Below, one piece after another: positions 6,731-15,673 of a stretch of DNA of 64,000 nt. The stretch is from Acidovorax benzenivorans (lineage in GTDB: Bacteria; Pseudomonadota; Gammaproteobacteria; Burkholderiales; Burkholderiaceae_C). The position numbers and the translations under genes were made by a program. Positions within the stretch are counted from its first letter, which is position 1. Every line of letters begins with the position of its first letter. The notes beneath the pieces were generated by a model. It saw nothing but the letters and a program-made list of their open reading frames with translations, had not been told where the DNA came from and did no database searches. The stretch covers positions 310,001 through 374,000 of the forward strand of contig NZ_JAPCKI010000001.1 in NCBI RefSeq assembly GCF_028680575.1, written 5' to 3'.

Positions 6731-8140
6731 ATGAAGAACCACACCACCCAACCCGCCTGGCTCCACGCCGCCCTGGACTACCTGCCGCAGTGGCTGGACC
6801 TGCAACTGGAGCGCTACCGCCAGCCCGGGTGTTCCGTGGCCATTGCACGCGGCGGCGAGACCGTGGCAGAGCTGGCCCTGGGCGTGGCCGACATGCGCAC
6901 CCACCTACCCCTCACGCCCCGGCACCGCCTGCGCATCGCGTCGCACTCCAAGAGCTTTACGGCAGCGGGCGTCATGCTGCTGCGCGAGCAGGGAAAGGTC
7001 GGGCTCGACGACCCCATTGGCCGCTATGTCGATGGCCTGCACAAGGACCTGGCCCGGGCGCGCATTGGCGAGCTGCTCTCGCACAGCGCGGGCGTGACGC
7101 GCGACGGGCCCGATGCCGGCCAGTTCCTCGACCGGCGGCCGTATCTCTCCCGCGCCGAGCTGCTGGCGGATCTGCGCCACAAGCCGCCGCTGGAGACGGG
7201 GGTGCAGCTCAAGTACTCGAACCACGGCTACGGCCTGCTGGGGCTGATGATGGAGCAGGTCACCGGCACGGAGTACGCCAGCTGGATGGTGCGCCACGTG
7301 ATCGATGCTGCGGGCCTGCAGGAAACCGTGCCCGACATGCCGCGCCTGGCCCGGGGCGCCCCGATGGCCGTGGGCCACAGCAGCGAGTTTCCGTTCGGCC
7401 AGCGCCTCATCGTGCCGGGCGACAACCGGTGCGACGCCATGGCCCCGGCGGCCGGGTTTGTGTCCACCGCGTCGGATGTGGCCCGCTTCTTTTCGCAGCT
7501 GGCGCCAGACAGCCAGCGCAGCATCCTGTCGCCCGCCAGCCGCCGCGAGATGGCGCAGCGCCGCTGGCGCGACCCCTGCAACCTGTTCGAGTCCCACTAC
7601 GGCCTGGGCACCATGCTCAGCGCGCCGGGCCCGCGTGAATGGATGGGCCACACCGGCAGCCTGCAAGGGTTCCTGTCACGCACCGCGCGCTACCCCGCGC
7701 TCGACTTGACGGTGACGGTGCTCACCAACGCGCAGGACGGCCTGTCCACCGAGTGGGTGGAAGGCATTGCCAGCATCCTGTTCGCGTTCCAGCAGCATGG
7801 TGCGCCGGGCAAAAAGGAAGCCGCCTGGGCGGGGCGCTGGTGGAGCCTGTGGGGCGCCAGCGACCTGGTGCCCATGGGCAAGGTGGTGCCCGCCATGTTC
7901 GTGCCGTTCAACGCCGCCACCACGGAGCTGGCCATCACCGGGCGCGACACCGGCGTGGTCCAGAAAGCCTCGGCCTATGCCAGCCCCGGCCAGCCGGTGC
8001 GCCGCGTGCGCGATGCCAGCGGCACCGCCACCGAGCTGTGGGTGGGCGGCACCCAGCTGTTGCCCAAGGACGCCATGGTGGCCGAGGCCACCCGTCGCTA
8101 TCGCAAGGCGCGCCCGCGTCGCAGTGGTCCATCAAAGTGA
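6731..8140 (+). CDS. Class C beta-lactamase-like serine hydrolase
   Basis: 469-aa protein with the penicillin-binding/beta-lactamase fold. The catalytic SxxK is SHSK (in RIASHSKSFTAAG, residue ~74), the YxN is YSN (KYSNHGYGLLGL, ~160) and the third motif is HTG (MGHTGSLQGF). No signal peptide is visible, suggesting a cytoplasmic esterase or peptidase rather than a true beta-lactamase. A C-terminal lipocalin-like extension follows the core from ~residue 350. Start chosen at 6731 (MKNHTTQPAW); an ATG seven codons earlier is possible. Confidence 0.87.
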   Translation: MKNHTTQPAWLHAALDYLPQWLDLQLERYRQPGCSVAIARGGETVAELALGVADMRTHLPLTPRHRLRIASHSKSFTAAGVMLLREQGKVGLDDPIGRYVDGLHKDLARARIGELLSHSAGVTRDGPDAGQFLDRRPYLSRAELLADLRHKPPLETGVQLKYSNHGYGLLGLMMEQVTGTEYASWMVRHVIDAAGLQETVPDMPRLARGAPMAVGHSSEFPFGQRLIVPGDNRCDAMAPAAGFVSTASDVARFFSQLAPDSQRSILSPASRREMAQRRWRDPCNLFESHYGLGTMLSAPGPREWMGHTGSLQGFLSRTARYPALDLTVTVLTNAQDGLSTEWVEGIASILFAFQQHGAPGKKEAAWAGRWWSLWGASDLVPMGKVVPAMFVPFNAATTELAITGRDTGVVQKASAYASPGQPVRRVRDASGTATELWVGGTQLLPKDAMVAEATRRYRKARPRRSGPSK

Positions 8141-8199
8141 CGGATGCGCTCGGGGCATGTGCTTGGTAACAGGCACGCAGTGCCGATGAATACAACGCT

Positions 8200-9234
8200 A
8201 TGAGAATTTCACAGATCGCCCTGCGCCTGGGGCAAAGCCTGCTGCGCATCACCGGGGCCCTCGCCATCGTGTTGGGCCTGCTGCTGGCGGCCATCCTGGC
8301 AGTCACCACCATGCCCGGCAGTTCGCACCGCGGCGCGCTCCTGCCCGCCACCGCAGAGCAGCAGGTGCTGGCACAGCAATTGCGCCAGCATGTGGCCGTG
8401 ATTGCAGCGCAGGAACACAACACCCAGCACCCTGCCGCCCTGGAGGCCGTGGCGACCTATCTGGAGTCGGAACTGGCATCGTACGGCTACCGAGTCCGGC
8501 GCGACGAGTTCAAGGCGCGCGGTGTGGCGGTGCGTAACCTGGAGGTCACGGTGCCCAGCCAGAGCGCACCGGGGCAGCGGCTGGTGGTGGTTGGCGCCCA
8601 CTACGATTCGGCGCACGAAACGCCCGGCGCCAACGACAACGCCACGGGCACCGCCGCCGTGCTGGCGCTGGCCAAAAGCCTCAAGCACCTGGGCGCCACC
8701 GCGCAGGCGGACGTGATGTTTGTGCTCTACACCAACGAAGAGCCGCCCTTTTTCAAGACCCCGCTGATGGGCAGCCAGGTGCACGCCCAGGCCTTGTTGG
8801 CTCGTGGGGCGCCGGTGGTTGCGATGCTGTCGCTGGAGACCATGGGGTACTACTCGGGCGCACCAGGGTCCCAAAAGTACCCCTGGCCGCTGAACCAGTT
8901 CTACCCCACGCAGGGTGATTTCATTTCCTTCGTCGCGACCACGCCGGACTTGGGGCTGGCGCGCCAGGTGGTCCGGTCGTTCCGTTCGCATGCGGCGTTT
9001 CCGTCCGAAGGCATTGCGGCGCCGCGTTTCATCCCCGGCGTGGACTATTCGGACCACGCGGCCTACATCGACGCGGGCTACCCCGCGCTGATGGTGACCG
9101 ACACCGCCCCCTACCGCTACCCGCACTACCACACGCGCGAGGACACGCCCGACAAGGTGGACTACGACCGGCTGGCCCGTGTGGTGCAGGGCCTGGAGGG
9201 GGTGGTGCGCGATCTCGCGCAGTCGCCGCGCTGA
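8200..9234 (+). CDS. M28 family zinc aminopeptidase, membrane-anchored
   Basis: 344 aa with an N-terminal transmembrane segment (ALAIVLGLLLAAILAV) and an M28 catalytic domain facing the periplasm. The two-zinc site is complete: GAHYDS (His, then Asp), GANDNATG (bridging Asp), TNEEPPFF (catalytic Glu and ligand Glu), DYSDHAAY (Asp) and YPHYHTREDT (His). Such enzymes remove N-terminal residues from peptides. It follows the serine hydrolase by 59 bp on the same strand and could be co-transcribed. Confidence 0.9.
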   Translation: MRISQIALRLGQSLLRITGALAIVLGLLLAAILAVTTMPGSSHRGALLPATAEQQVLAQQLRQHVAVIAAQEHNTQHPAALEAVATYLESELASYGYRVRRDEFKARGVAVRNLEVTVPSQSAPGQRLVVVGAHYDSAHETPGANDNATGTAAVLALAKSLKHLGATAQADVMFVLYTNEEPPFFKTPLMGSQVHAQALLARGAPVVAMLSLETMGYYSGAPGSQKYPWPLNQFYPTQGDFISFVATTPDLGLARQVVRSFRSHAAFPSEGIAAPRFIPGVDYSDHAAYIDAGYPALMVTDTAPYRYPHYHTREDTPDKVDYDRLARVVQGLEGVVRDLAQSPR

Positions 9235-9252
9235 GCGGGCTCCGCCGACCGA

Positions 9253-9612
9253 TCAGGCCTTCTTGAGAAACTCCGACTTGAGCAACATGCTGCCCAGGTC
9301 CGTTTTGCAGTCCACGTTGTGGCCGTCGGCGCCGTCGACCAGGCGGATGCTCTTGATCTTGGTGCCCTTCTTGAGCGTGGACGATGAGCCCTTGACCTTG
9401 AGGTCTTTCACCAGGATCACAGCGTCGCCGTCGGCCAGCGGGTTGCCATTCGCATCGCGCACGATGCCATCGCCCGCTTCTGCGGCATCGGTGTCGGCCG
9501 CATCGGCCACTTGCGGCCATTCAAACGCGCAGTCGGGGCACACGTAGTTGGCGCCATCGGGGTAGGTGTTTTCCAGGCCGCATTGAGGGCAGGCAGGGGC
9601 GGTGTTGGGCAT
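9253..9612 (-). CDS. yjdM: YjdM (PhnA-type) zinc-ribbon protein
   Basis: 119-aa protein of the YjdM/PhnA family. An N-terminal zinc ribbon ([14 protein letters not shown] and [10 protein letters not shown], two CxxC pairs) is followed by the highly conserved C-terminal domain: [20 protein letters not shown], then [14 protein letters not shown] and GHNVDCKTD, ending [11 protein letters not shown]. It was historically linked to phosphonate use in E. coli, but no phn genes are nearby and the true role is unclear. The ATG at 9612 starts the ribbon directly. Confidence 0.93.
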   Translation of the reverse strand: MPNTAPACPQCGLENTYPDGANYVCPDCAFEWPQVADAADTDAAEAGDGIVRDANGNPLADGDAVILVKDLKVKGSSSTLKKGTKIKSIRLVDGADGHNVDCKTDLGSMLLKSEFLKKA

Positions 9613-9671
9613 GGGGGGCTTTCTGATAGTTGTAGTGAAAAGGGCTAGCGACTTTACAGCGGCTTCTGTGG

Positions 9672-11834
9672 CTACAGCGGCGCGCGTTGCTCCAGCGCAA
9701 ACGGCGGCAAGCCCTTGAGCAGGCGCTGGCCGTAACTGGTGCGCGTCAGGCGCTTGTCGTAGCAGTACACATGGGCCTGGTCGTCTTCGGTGCGGATGGC
9801 GCGGCCCACCCATTGCGCCAGGCGGATGGCGGTGGCGGGCACCACCAGCTCGCTGAACGGGTCGCGGCCCACGGCGCGCAGCCATTCGGCGCGGGCCTCG
9901 CCCACCGGGTCGTCAGGCGGAGCAAAGGGCAGCTTGGTGATGAAGACCGATTCGCACAGGCGCCCGGGCAGGTCCAGCCCCTCGCCAAACGACTGCATGC
10001 CGAAGATGACCGAGGGCTCGCCGTTTTCCACCCGCTCGCGGTGGCGCTTGAGCAGCTGTGTGCGTGGCAGCGCGTTTTGCACCAGCACCACGCTGCGCAT
10101 GGCGGTGGGCAGTGCGTCCACGGCCTGGCGCATCTGCTCGCGCGAGGTGAACAGCACCAGCGCGCCGTATTCCACGCGGGCAATGTCGTGCAGTAGCGCG
10201 TCCACCATCTCGGCGGTGAATTGCGCGGCGTTCTTGGGGTCGGCACGCGTTTCGGCGGCAATCAGGGTGCCTTGCGCGGCGTAGTTGAAGGGGCTGGGCA
10301 CTTCGAGCGTGGTGGCCGCCTCGTCGCCATGCAGGCCCGCCTCGCGCAAGAAGAAATCAAAGTGTCCGCAACTGGTGAGCGTGGCCGAGGTCAGCACCGC
10401 CCCGCGCACCGCGCTCCACAGGTGGTTGCGCAGCGTGGTGCCGGGCAGGATGGGGCTGGCGTGCGCCTTGACCACGATGAAGTCGCCATCCACCTCCAGC
10501 GTGAACCACTTGGCCGCCGGTACCGCGCCTTCGGGCGCATCCTGCAGCAGCAGTTGTGCGGTGGCGTGCAGCTCTTCCAGGCGTGGGGCCAGCATGCCGA
10601 TCTGAGCGTACAGCGTGGACAGGCGCTTGGCCTCGTCGGGCTTGTCGCGCATCTCGGCGCGCAGGGCTTTGCTGATGGCGCGCAGGGCATCGAGAAAGCC
10701 CTCGGCACTGGCGGCCAGCAGGCCCAGCGGGGCAATCAACTGTTCAGGCAGCTCGCCCCGTGGCACGCGCACACGCGCCGGGCCCCAGGCGCTGGGCTGG
10801 CTCTTGAGCTGGGCGCCGTACACATCCATCACGATGCGCGCCAGGTCCTGCAGCGTCTGCCGCAGCTGGGCCGAGTGTTTGGGGATGTCGGCAATCTCTT
10901 CGACCTCCAGCAGCGCACCAATGCGCAGGCCCCGACTCGACAGCCGCTCGATCCAGGTGATGCGCGACAGGTCCATGCTGCACGCGAATTGATCCAGTGC
11001 GGTCGAGGGCAGATGGTGGGCTTCGTCCAGCACCAGGAGGCAGTTGTCCAGCTCGGGCAGCACGCGCGCGCCCAGCGACGACAGCAGCAGGTCGTGGTTG
11101 GCCACGATCACCTGCGCGCCCACCAGCTCCTTGCGTTTGTCGTAGTAGGTGCACTGGCTGAAGGCGGGGCAATGCTTGCCGGTGCACGAGGCACCCTCGG
11201 CCGCCACGGGGCTCCACACCTCGGGCTCGGGCGGCGTGTCCAGGCTGTCGCGGTCGCCATCCCACGCGCCTTTCGATAGCGTCTGCGCCATCGTCGAATA
11301 GAACTGGATGCGCGCCTCGGTTTCGTGCCGGGGGCGCTTGGCGCGGGCGGCGGCTTCCTCTTCGGCAAACAGGTCGTCTTCGCCCTCTTCTTCCGCCTCG
11401 CCCGTGCCCGCCAGGCGGTCCAGCTTGAGCTTGCACACATAGCGCCCGCGCCCCTTGGCCAGCGCAAATTTGAAGGGCTGGGGCATCAGCGCGGCCAGCG
11501 CGGGCAGGTCTTTGTTGACCAGCTGCTCTTGCAACGCCACGGTGGCGGTAGAGATCAGCACCCGCGTGCCGCGCGACAGCGCCAGGGCGATGGCGGGCGC
11601 GCAGTACGCCAGCGACTTGCCCACGCCCGTGCCCGCCTGGATCACGGCGATGGACCGCGTGGGGGCGTCTTCACCACTTTCTTCATCCACCTTGCCCAGC
11701 GTGGCCGTGCTGAACGTGCGCGCCACCTGCTCGGCCATCAGCCGCTGGCCAGCGCGGCTGCGAAAGCCCTCGGTGGCCTGCACCACCGCATCGAAAGATT
11801 CAAGGGCCTGCGCGGCCCATACCTGTTGAGACAT
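9672..11834 (-). CDS. DinG/XPD-like ATP-dependent DNA helicase
   Basis: 720-aa superfamily 2 helicase with an iron-sulfur domain. Walker A is AGTGVGKS at residue ~67, the DEAH box is [10 protein letters not shown], and four cysteines for a 4Fe-4S cluster lie between them (YVCKLK, then [12 protein letters not shown]). C-terminal motifs include [23 protein letters not shown] and [12 protein letters not shown]. DinG-type enzymes unwind DNA 5' to 3' and clear R-loops at blocked forks. The ATG at 11834 gives the usual length; the frame stays open upstream for another ~190 codons but this is a GC-rich artefact overlapping the divergent gene. Confidence 0.9.
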   Translation of the reverse strand: MSQQVWAAQALESFDAVVQATEGFRSRAGQRLMAEQVARTFSTATLGKVDEESGEDAPTRSIAVIQAGTGVGKSLAYCAPAIALALSRGTRVLISTATVALQEQLVNKDLPALAALMPQPFKFALAKGRGRYVCKLKLDRLAGTGEAEEEGEDDLFAEEEAAARAKRPRHETEARIQFYSTMAQTLSKGAWDGDRDSLDTPPEPEVWSPVAAEGASCTGKHCPAFSQCTYYDKRKELVGAQVIVANHDLLLSSLGARVLPELDNCLLVLDEAHHLPSTALDQFACSMDLSRITWIERLSSRGLRIGALLEVEEIADIPKHSAQLRQTLQDLARIVMDVYGAQLKSQPSAWGPARVRVPRGELPEQLIAPLGLLAASAEGFLDALRAISKALRAEMRDKPDEAKRLSTLYAQIGMLAPRLEELHATAQLLLQDAPEGAVPAAKWFTLEVDGDFIVVKAHASPILPGTTLRNHLWSAVRGAVLTSATLTSCGHFDFFLREAGLHGDEAATTLEVPSPFNYAAQGTLIAAETRADPKNAAQFTAEMVDALLHDIARVEYGALVLFTSREQMRQAVDALPTAMRSVVLVQNALPRTQLLKRHRERVENGEPSVIFGMQSFGEGLDLPGRLCESVFITKLPFAPPDDPVGEARAEWLRAVGRDPFSELVVPATAIRLAQWVGRAIRTEDDQAHVYCYDKRLTRTSYGQRLLKGLPPFALEQRAPL

Positions 11835-11956
11835 ACAGTAGTGTCGCATGCTCCAGACGGCCTGGCCGCCAACCGTGCGGTGGGGCCGAATTCTGGCCTT
11901 GTGGCAGCCCCTTGGCCCCACAATCCGCGCACGACGAGATCTAAAAAGGGGATGCG

Positions 11957-13369
11957 ATGCGAGGGAGAACGGCGCAGGCGGCAGGCCCTGGCCTGCACGG
12001 GGCCATGGCGTGGCAGCCAGCCTTGGCGCAATGGCTGGGCTGGGCGGTGCTGGTGATCTGCCTGGCGGCCAGTGGGGGGGCGGGGGCGCAACCCAAAACC
12101 TCCCCAGCGGTGGCGCAGGCAGATAAAACCCAGGAGCGCCTGCTCGCGCAGCAGGTGGACCCCACCGATTCGGCGCGGTTTGCCTGGGGGCGCGCGGCCG
12201 AGGCCGTGGGCCAGGGGGCGGATGCGATTTATCTGCGGCTGGCCTTGGCAGACGATTGGCTGCGGGCGCTGGAAGGTGCGCCGGCACCGGCCGGGAGCAG
12301 CATCGAAGCCGCCATTGCCCGTGGCCGGGAGCTGGACCCCTACTTTCTGGAGCGCCGCGCCCGGGCTGCGTGGACCGCCATCCTGCAGGCACAGCAGTTG
12401 CGGGCCGCATGGGACCGCGATGGCCCCGAGGTGCCCCGCCCGCCCGAGCTGGATGCGCTCGGGGCCGAGCTGGTGCAGGAAGGGCCGGGCTTGTGGGTGC
12501 GGCGGGCGCAGGATGGGCGGCCCCGGGGGCTGTACCTGTGGCTGGGCGTGCGCAACGCGCTGGCCGAACCCCTGCCCCTGCCGGAATTCGCGCTGCAGCT
12601 GGGCCGCCCTGGCCTGCAGCCCGCCGCGCCGCTGACGCAATGCGCGTTGCCCCGCTACAGCACGCGTCAGCTGGTGCCGCCGCAAAGCACCCAGCACTAC
12701 CTGTGCAGTGCGGCCGAGGGCGGCTATGGGCTGCCGCCCGCTGGCGTCAGCTGGCTGGCGCAGATGGGGCACTGGTTCAGCCAGGGGGCGGCGCTGCAGA
12801 CCGTCATTCCCCAGCACGACCAGGCCCTGTCGCGCACCGTGCGCATCCTTGTGCAGGTGGACAACCCGGCGGTGGATGGCTTCCTGCGCGGCCTCCGTGA
12901 ATCGGCCGAGAACCAGCAGCAACAACAACGTGCCCAGGCGACGGCCGCAGCGGCTAGCAAGGCCCAGGAAGCTGCTGCCGCACGCCGCGCTGCCGAGCCC
13001 CAGCCGCTCTGGCTCAAGCGGCTGATCTTCTGGGGCGGGGTGCTGGGCGCCTTGGTGCTCTATGGCCTGCTCGCGCACCACGTCAGCGTGGCGGTGGCGT
13101 CCGGGGTGTTGTGGTTGGGCCTGGCCATTCCGAGCGCGATCTACTTGCGTTCGATCTGGACCATGGGCGGGACCGACGGCTGGGGCAAGCTCGTGGCCAT
13201 CGTCCTGTCAGGTGCCGCCATCGCAGCGCCTTTTGTGGGCACGCTCGCCGCGTACACGGCCTACAAGCTGGTGGTGAGCGCGCAGGCGCGCCGCAAGGCG
13301 ATCCTCTTCTTGCTCGGCGTGATCGTGGTCATCGTGCTCAATGCGCTGGAGCGGTGGTTGTTCTGGTGA
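11957..13369 (+). CDS. Uncharacterised membrane protein with signal peptide
   Basis: 470 aa, not recognised. An N-terminal hydrophobic segment (WLGWAVLVICLAASGGAGAQ) looks like a signal peptide. A ~300-residue presumably periplasmic part follows (YFLERRARAAWTAILQAQQL; WLGVRNALAEPLPLPEFALQ) with two or three cysteines, then a charged coiled-coil-like stretch (SAENQQQQQRAQATAAAASK) and four C-terminal transmembrane helices from ~residue 350. An AGGGG site precedes the ATG. It is divergent from the helicase and alone on its strand. I cannot suggest a function; beta-sandwich sensing or assembly is only a guess. Confidence 0.75.
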   Translation: MRGRTAQAAGPGLHGAMAWQPALAQWLGWAVLVICLAASGGAGAQPKTSPAVAQADKTQERLLAQQVDPTDSARFAWGRAAEAVGQGADAIYLRLALADDWLRALEGAPAPAGSSIEAAIARGRELDPYFLERRARAAWTAILQAQQLRAAWDRDGPEVPRPPELDALGAELVQEGPGLWVRRAQDGRPRGLYLWLGVRNALAEPLPLPEFALQLGRPGLQPAAPLTQCALPRYSTRQLVPPQSTQHYLCSAAEGGYGLPPAGVSWLAQMGHWFSQGAALQTVIPQHDQALSRTVRILVQVDNPAVDGFLRGLRESAENQQQQQRAQATAAAASKAQEAAAARRAAEPQPLWLKRLIFWGGVLGALVLYGLLAHHVSVAVASGVLWLGLAIPSAIYLRSIWTMGGTDGWGKLVAIVLSGAAIAAPFVGTLAAYTAYKLVVSAQARRKAILFLLGVIVVIVLNALERWLFW

Positions 13370-13474
13370 CAGCAGGCTCCGCCCGCCCGCAGCGGCGCAG
13401 GGCCTGGGCCTACAGCGCGGGGCGGTCGGCAATATTAGGGTGGGGGGACTTCATGTTAGATACGAAGGACCTGT

Positions 13475-13774
13475 ATGAAAACGACCCCCACCGGCCTCCG
13501 AAAGGAAGAGGAGATCATCCCCTCCGCACCTGTGCCCGCCCGCACCGAACGGCGCGTGAACACCACCCAGCCCCAGCCGCACCCCGGCAGCGGACCCGAA
13601 GACCTGAGCGGGCCCGAACCCCTCTTGCCCCACGAGCGCGACCAGGCGGTCAACATGACCGACGGCGAACCCGACGCCAAGATGGAGCAGGCCTACCGTG
13701 ATGTGAAACGTGGACTGCAGGACACCGACCGGGGGCCACCGGCCGACAAGGCGTACCAGAAACAGAAACGGTAA
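13475..13774 (+). CDS. Small hydrophilic protein of unknown function
   Basis: 99 residues, rich in Pro, Glu, Asp, Lys and Arg, with no cysteine, no hydrophobic segment and little predicted order. The C-terminal third (MEQAYRDVKRGLQDTDRGPP, then ADKAYQKQKR) looks helical and repeats a DxxR/K pattern. A GAAGGA ribosome-binding site precedes the ATG. I do not recognise the family. Codon use is normal for the region, so I take it as a real gene. Confidence 0.65.
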   Translation: MKTTPTGLRKEEEIIPSAPVPARTERRVNTTQPQPHPGSGPEDLSGPEPLLPHERDQAVNMTDGEPDAKMEQAYRDVKRGLQDTDRGPPADKAYQKQKR

Positions 13775-13832
13775 ATGCTACTAGTTTGATAGCTATTTGC
13801 GCTTTATGGATAAGCGCTAGAGGCCAATTCTT
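13775..13832 (+). repeat. Dispersed ~60-bp repeat, family 1 (copy B)
   Basis: Begins TGCTACTAGTTTGATAGCTA, has the TTGCGCTTTATGGATAAGCGC hairpin part in the middle (TGCGCTTTAT/ATAAGCGC-type inverted segments) and ends CTAGAGGCCAATTCTTAT. It is the most complete copy in the window and lies between convergent genes, where the hairpin may help end transcription. Confidence 0.8.
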
Positions 13833-13839
13833 ATCAGTT

Positions 13840-14529
13840 TTACGGTACCCGCGCCGCCCTGAACCAGCGCGGCAGGTGGTCATGGGGGTGCACCAGCGAT
13901 TCGAGCACGCCGTGGCTGCGCTCCACCACCTCAATGCCCGGCGCTTTGAGGTCCGGCACGATCACTACCGCGACCCCTGCGGCTTGCGCCGCGCGTGCGC
14001 CGTTCTCGCTGTCTTCAAACGCCAGGCACTGCGCGGGGTCCACGCCCAAGCGCGCGGCCGCCAGCTGGTACAGGGCGGGGTCGGGTTTGCCGCGCTGTAC
14101 CTCGTTGCCGCCAGCCCAGGCGTGAAAGTGCTGCAGCACGTCCACCCTGCCCAGGCGGTGCTCGATCTCGTCGCGCCGCGACGATGAGGCCACCGCGCAG
14201 GGCACGCCTGCTTGCCGCAAGGCGTGCAGTAGCGATGCGGCGCCTGGTTTGAGAGGAAACAAGGGCTCTGGCCCTGCGTCCCACAGGCGCGCAGCCACAT
14301 CGGACTGCACCTGTTCGAACATCTGCGGGCCACCCAGCAAAGCCGTGAGCATGGCGTCGGAGTCGGTGGACGCGCGCCCCACCACCTGCAGGTAGTCGGC
14401 CTCTGCCAGTGCAATGCCCCGCGCCCGTGCGGCGTCGAGCCAGGCGCGCAGGGTCACGCGCTCGGAGTCGACCAGCAGTCCGTCCATGTCGAAGATGGCG
14501 GCGGTGAAGGGCGGGCGGGGTATCTGCAT
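13840..14529 (-). CDS. HAD superfamily (subfamily IA) phosphatase/phosphomutase
   Basis: 229 aa. Motif I is AAIFDMDGLLVDSE near residue 10, motif II is AVASSSRRDEI at ~115, the lysine is RGKPDPALYQLAAARLG at ~150 and motif IV is CLAFEDSENGARAAQAAG. The helical cap between motifs I and II is of the C1 type, as in phosphoglycolate phosphatase and beta-phosphoglucomutase. The sequence is near the YcjU/YniC-like group acting on small sugar phosphates; the substrate cannot be set from sequence. Confidence 0.88.
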   Translation of the reverse strand: MQIPRPPFTAAIFDMDGLLVDSERVTLRAWLDAARARGIALAEADYLQVVGRASTDSDAMLTALLGGPQMFEQVQSDVAARLWDAGPEPLFPLKPGAASLLHALRQAGVPCAVASSSRRDEIEHRLGRVDVLQHFHAWAGGNEVQRGKPDPALYQLAAARLGVDPAQCLAFEDSENGARAAQAAGVAVVIVPDLKAPGIEVVERSHGVLESLVHPHDHLPRWFRAARVP

Positions 14530-14578
14530 CGAAATATGATGCCTGCAAAAACCAATGCTTCAGTCCATCCGAGGGAAC

Positions 14579-15658
14579 ATGGAAACCACGACGCGATTCA
14601 CGCTGGTCTGCAAGAACGATACCGATGCCGACGCACTGCATGCGGTTTTCAGCACTCCCGATGGTGCTGGGCTTGAAGCGGCGGTCAAGGCCTTCTTCGC
14701 GGCCTGCAAGCTCAGCATCCACCCCACGGACCACCTGGGCTTTGACCGCTACGAGCGTTCGGGCCTGGTGATCGACGCGGCATTCACCTCGGGCTCTGCC
14801 GATGTTGGTGATTTCATCAAGCCCTTGTCCAAGGTCTGCCATGCGCTGCATGCGGAGCTGGTCGACGATGAGGTCGCTCGCAAGCTTGAATATGGCTTCA
14901 TCGACGGCAAAAAAAAGCCACCCGCTGATGTGGTGGCGCTGATGAAGACCCAGGCCCCGACCGCCCAGCTCGGCCGGGTGAGAAGGATCATCGAGGCTGC
15001 CGAGCGCGAGCAGAACGACCCGACCTATGCCTTCATCCGCGCCATCGGGTTCTCCAAGAACCAGGCCACCGTGCAGGCCCTGCTGGAGAAGGGGGCCGAC
15101 CCCAACAGCAAATTCTCTTCAGGCTATTCGTGCCTGAACAAGGCCATCACCGACAAGCGCGTGAAGGTCGTGCAGCTCATGCTGGAGCATGGCGCCGACC
15201 CCAACCTGCCGCACAAGGGCTATCCCAACCTGTACGAGGCCTGCCGGTTCTCTGCGCCCAAGATCGTGGACCTGCTGCTGCAGCACGGTGCCGACCCCGA
15301 TGGGCGCGCTCAGGGCGCATCGGAAACGAGCTACCCCCTCGAGATCGCCATCTACTACCACCAAGCCAAGATCGTGCAGTCGCTGCTGGACAAGGGCGCC
15401 ACAACACGCGGCCTGCCCAAGCTGGCCAATTTGCTGGAGCTCACGGCCCGCTCGTTCGACGCCATGTACGAGAACCTGGATGGCAAGCTCGCTATCCTGA
15501 AACTGCTGGTGCGGGACCCGGCGCTGAAGGCCGAACTCGTGCAACGCCGTGACCGGCTGACCGGAATGCTCCAGCAGTCTTTCGCTGCCTACAAGTACCA
15601 GACGCCCAAGGACCGCAAGGACTTCGACGACATCCTGGCTTTCATGGCGGCTGCTTGA
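14579..15658 (+). CDS. Ankyrin-repeat protein
   Basis: 359 aa (367 from an upstream ATG without a ribosome-binding site). Residues 1-150 are an N-terminal domain I do not recognise (TTTRFTLVCKNDTDADALHA; CHALHAELVDDEVARKLEYG). Ankyrin repeats follow at ~150-300: ATVQALLEKGADPNSKF, KVVQLMLEHGADPNLPHKG, KIVDLLLQHGADPDGRAQG, KIVQSLLDKGATTRGL. There is no signal peptide, so a cytoplasmic protein-binding role is likely. It is convergent with the radical SAM gene. Confidence 0.85.
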   Translation: METTTRFTLVCKNDTDADALHAVFSTPDGAGLEAAVKAFFAACKLSIHPTDHLGFDRYERSGLVIDAAFTSGSADVGDFIKPLSKVCHALHAELVDDEVARKLEYGFIDGKKKPPADVVALMKTQAPTAQLGRVRRIIEAAEREQNDPTYAFIRAIGFSKNQATVQALLEKGADPNSKFSSGYSCLNKAITDKRVKVVQLMLEHGADPNLPHKGYPNLYEACRFSAPKIVDLLLQHGADPDGRAQGASETSYPLEIAIYYHQAKIVQSLLDKGATTRGLPKLANLLELTARSFDAMYENLDGKLAILKLLVRDPALKAELVQRRDRLTGMLQQSFAAYKYQTPKDRKDFDDILAFMAAA

Positions 15659-15673
15659 AGAAACACTGCGGGC

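Noticed and set aside
11835..12410. Upstream extension of the DinG-like helicase by ~190 codons
   Set aside because: Overlaps the divergent membrane protein, is Pro/Arg-rich, and the ATG at 11834 gives the normal length.
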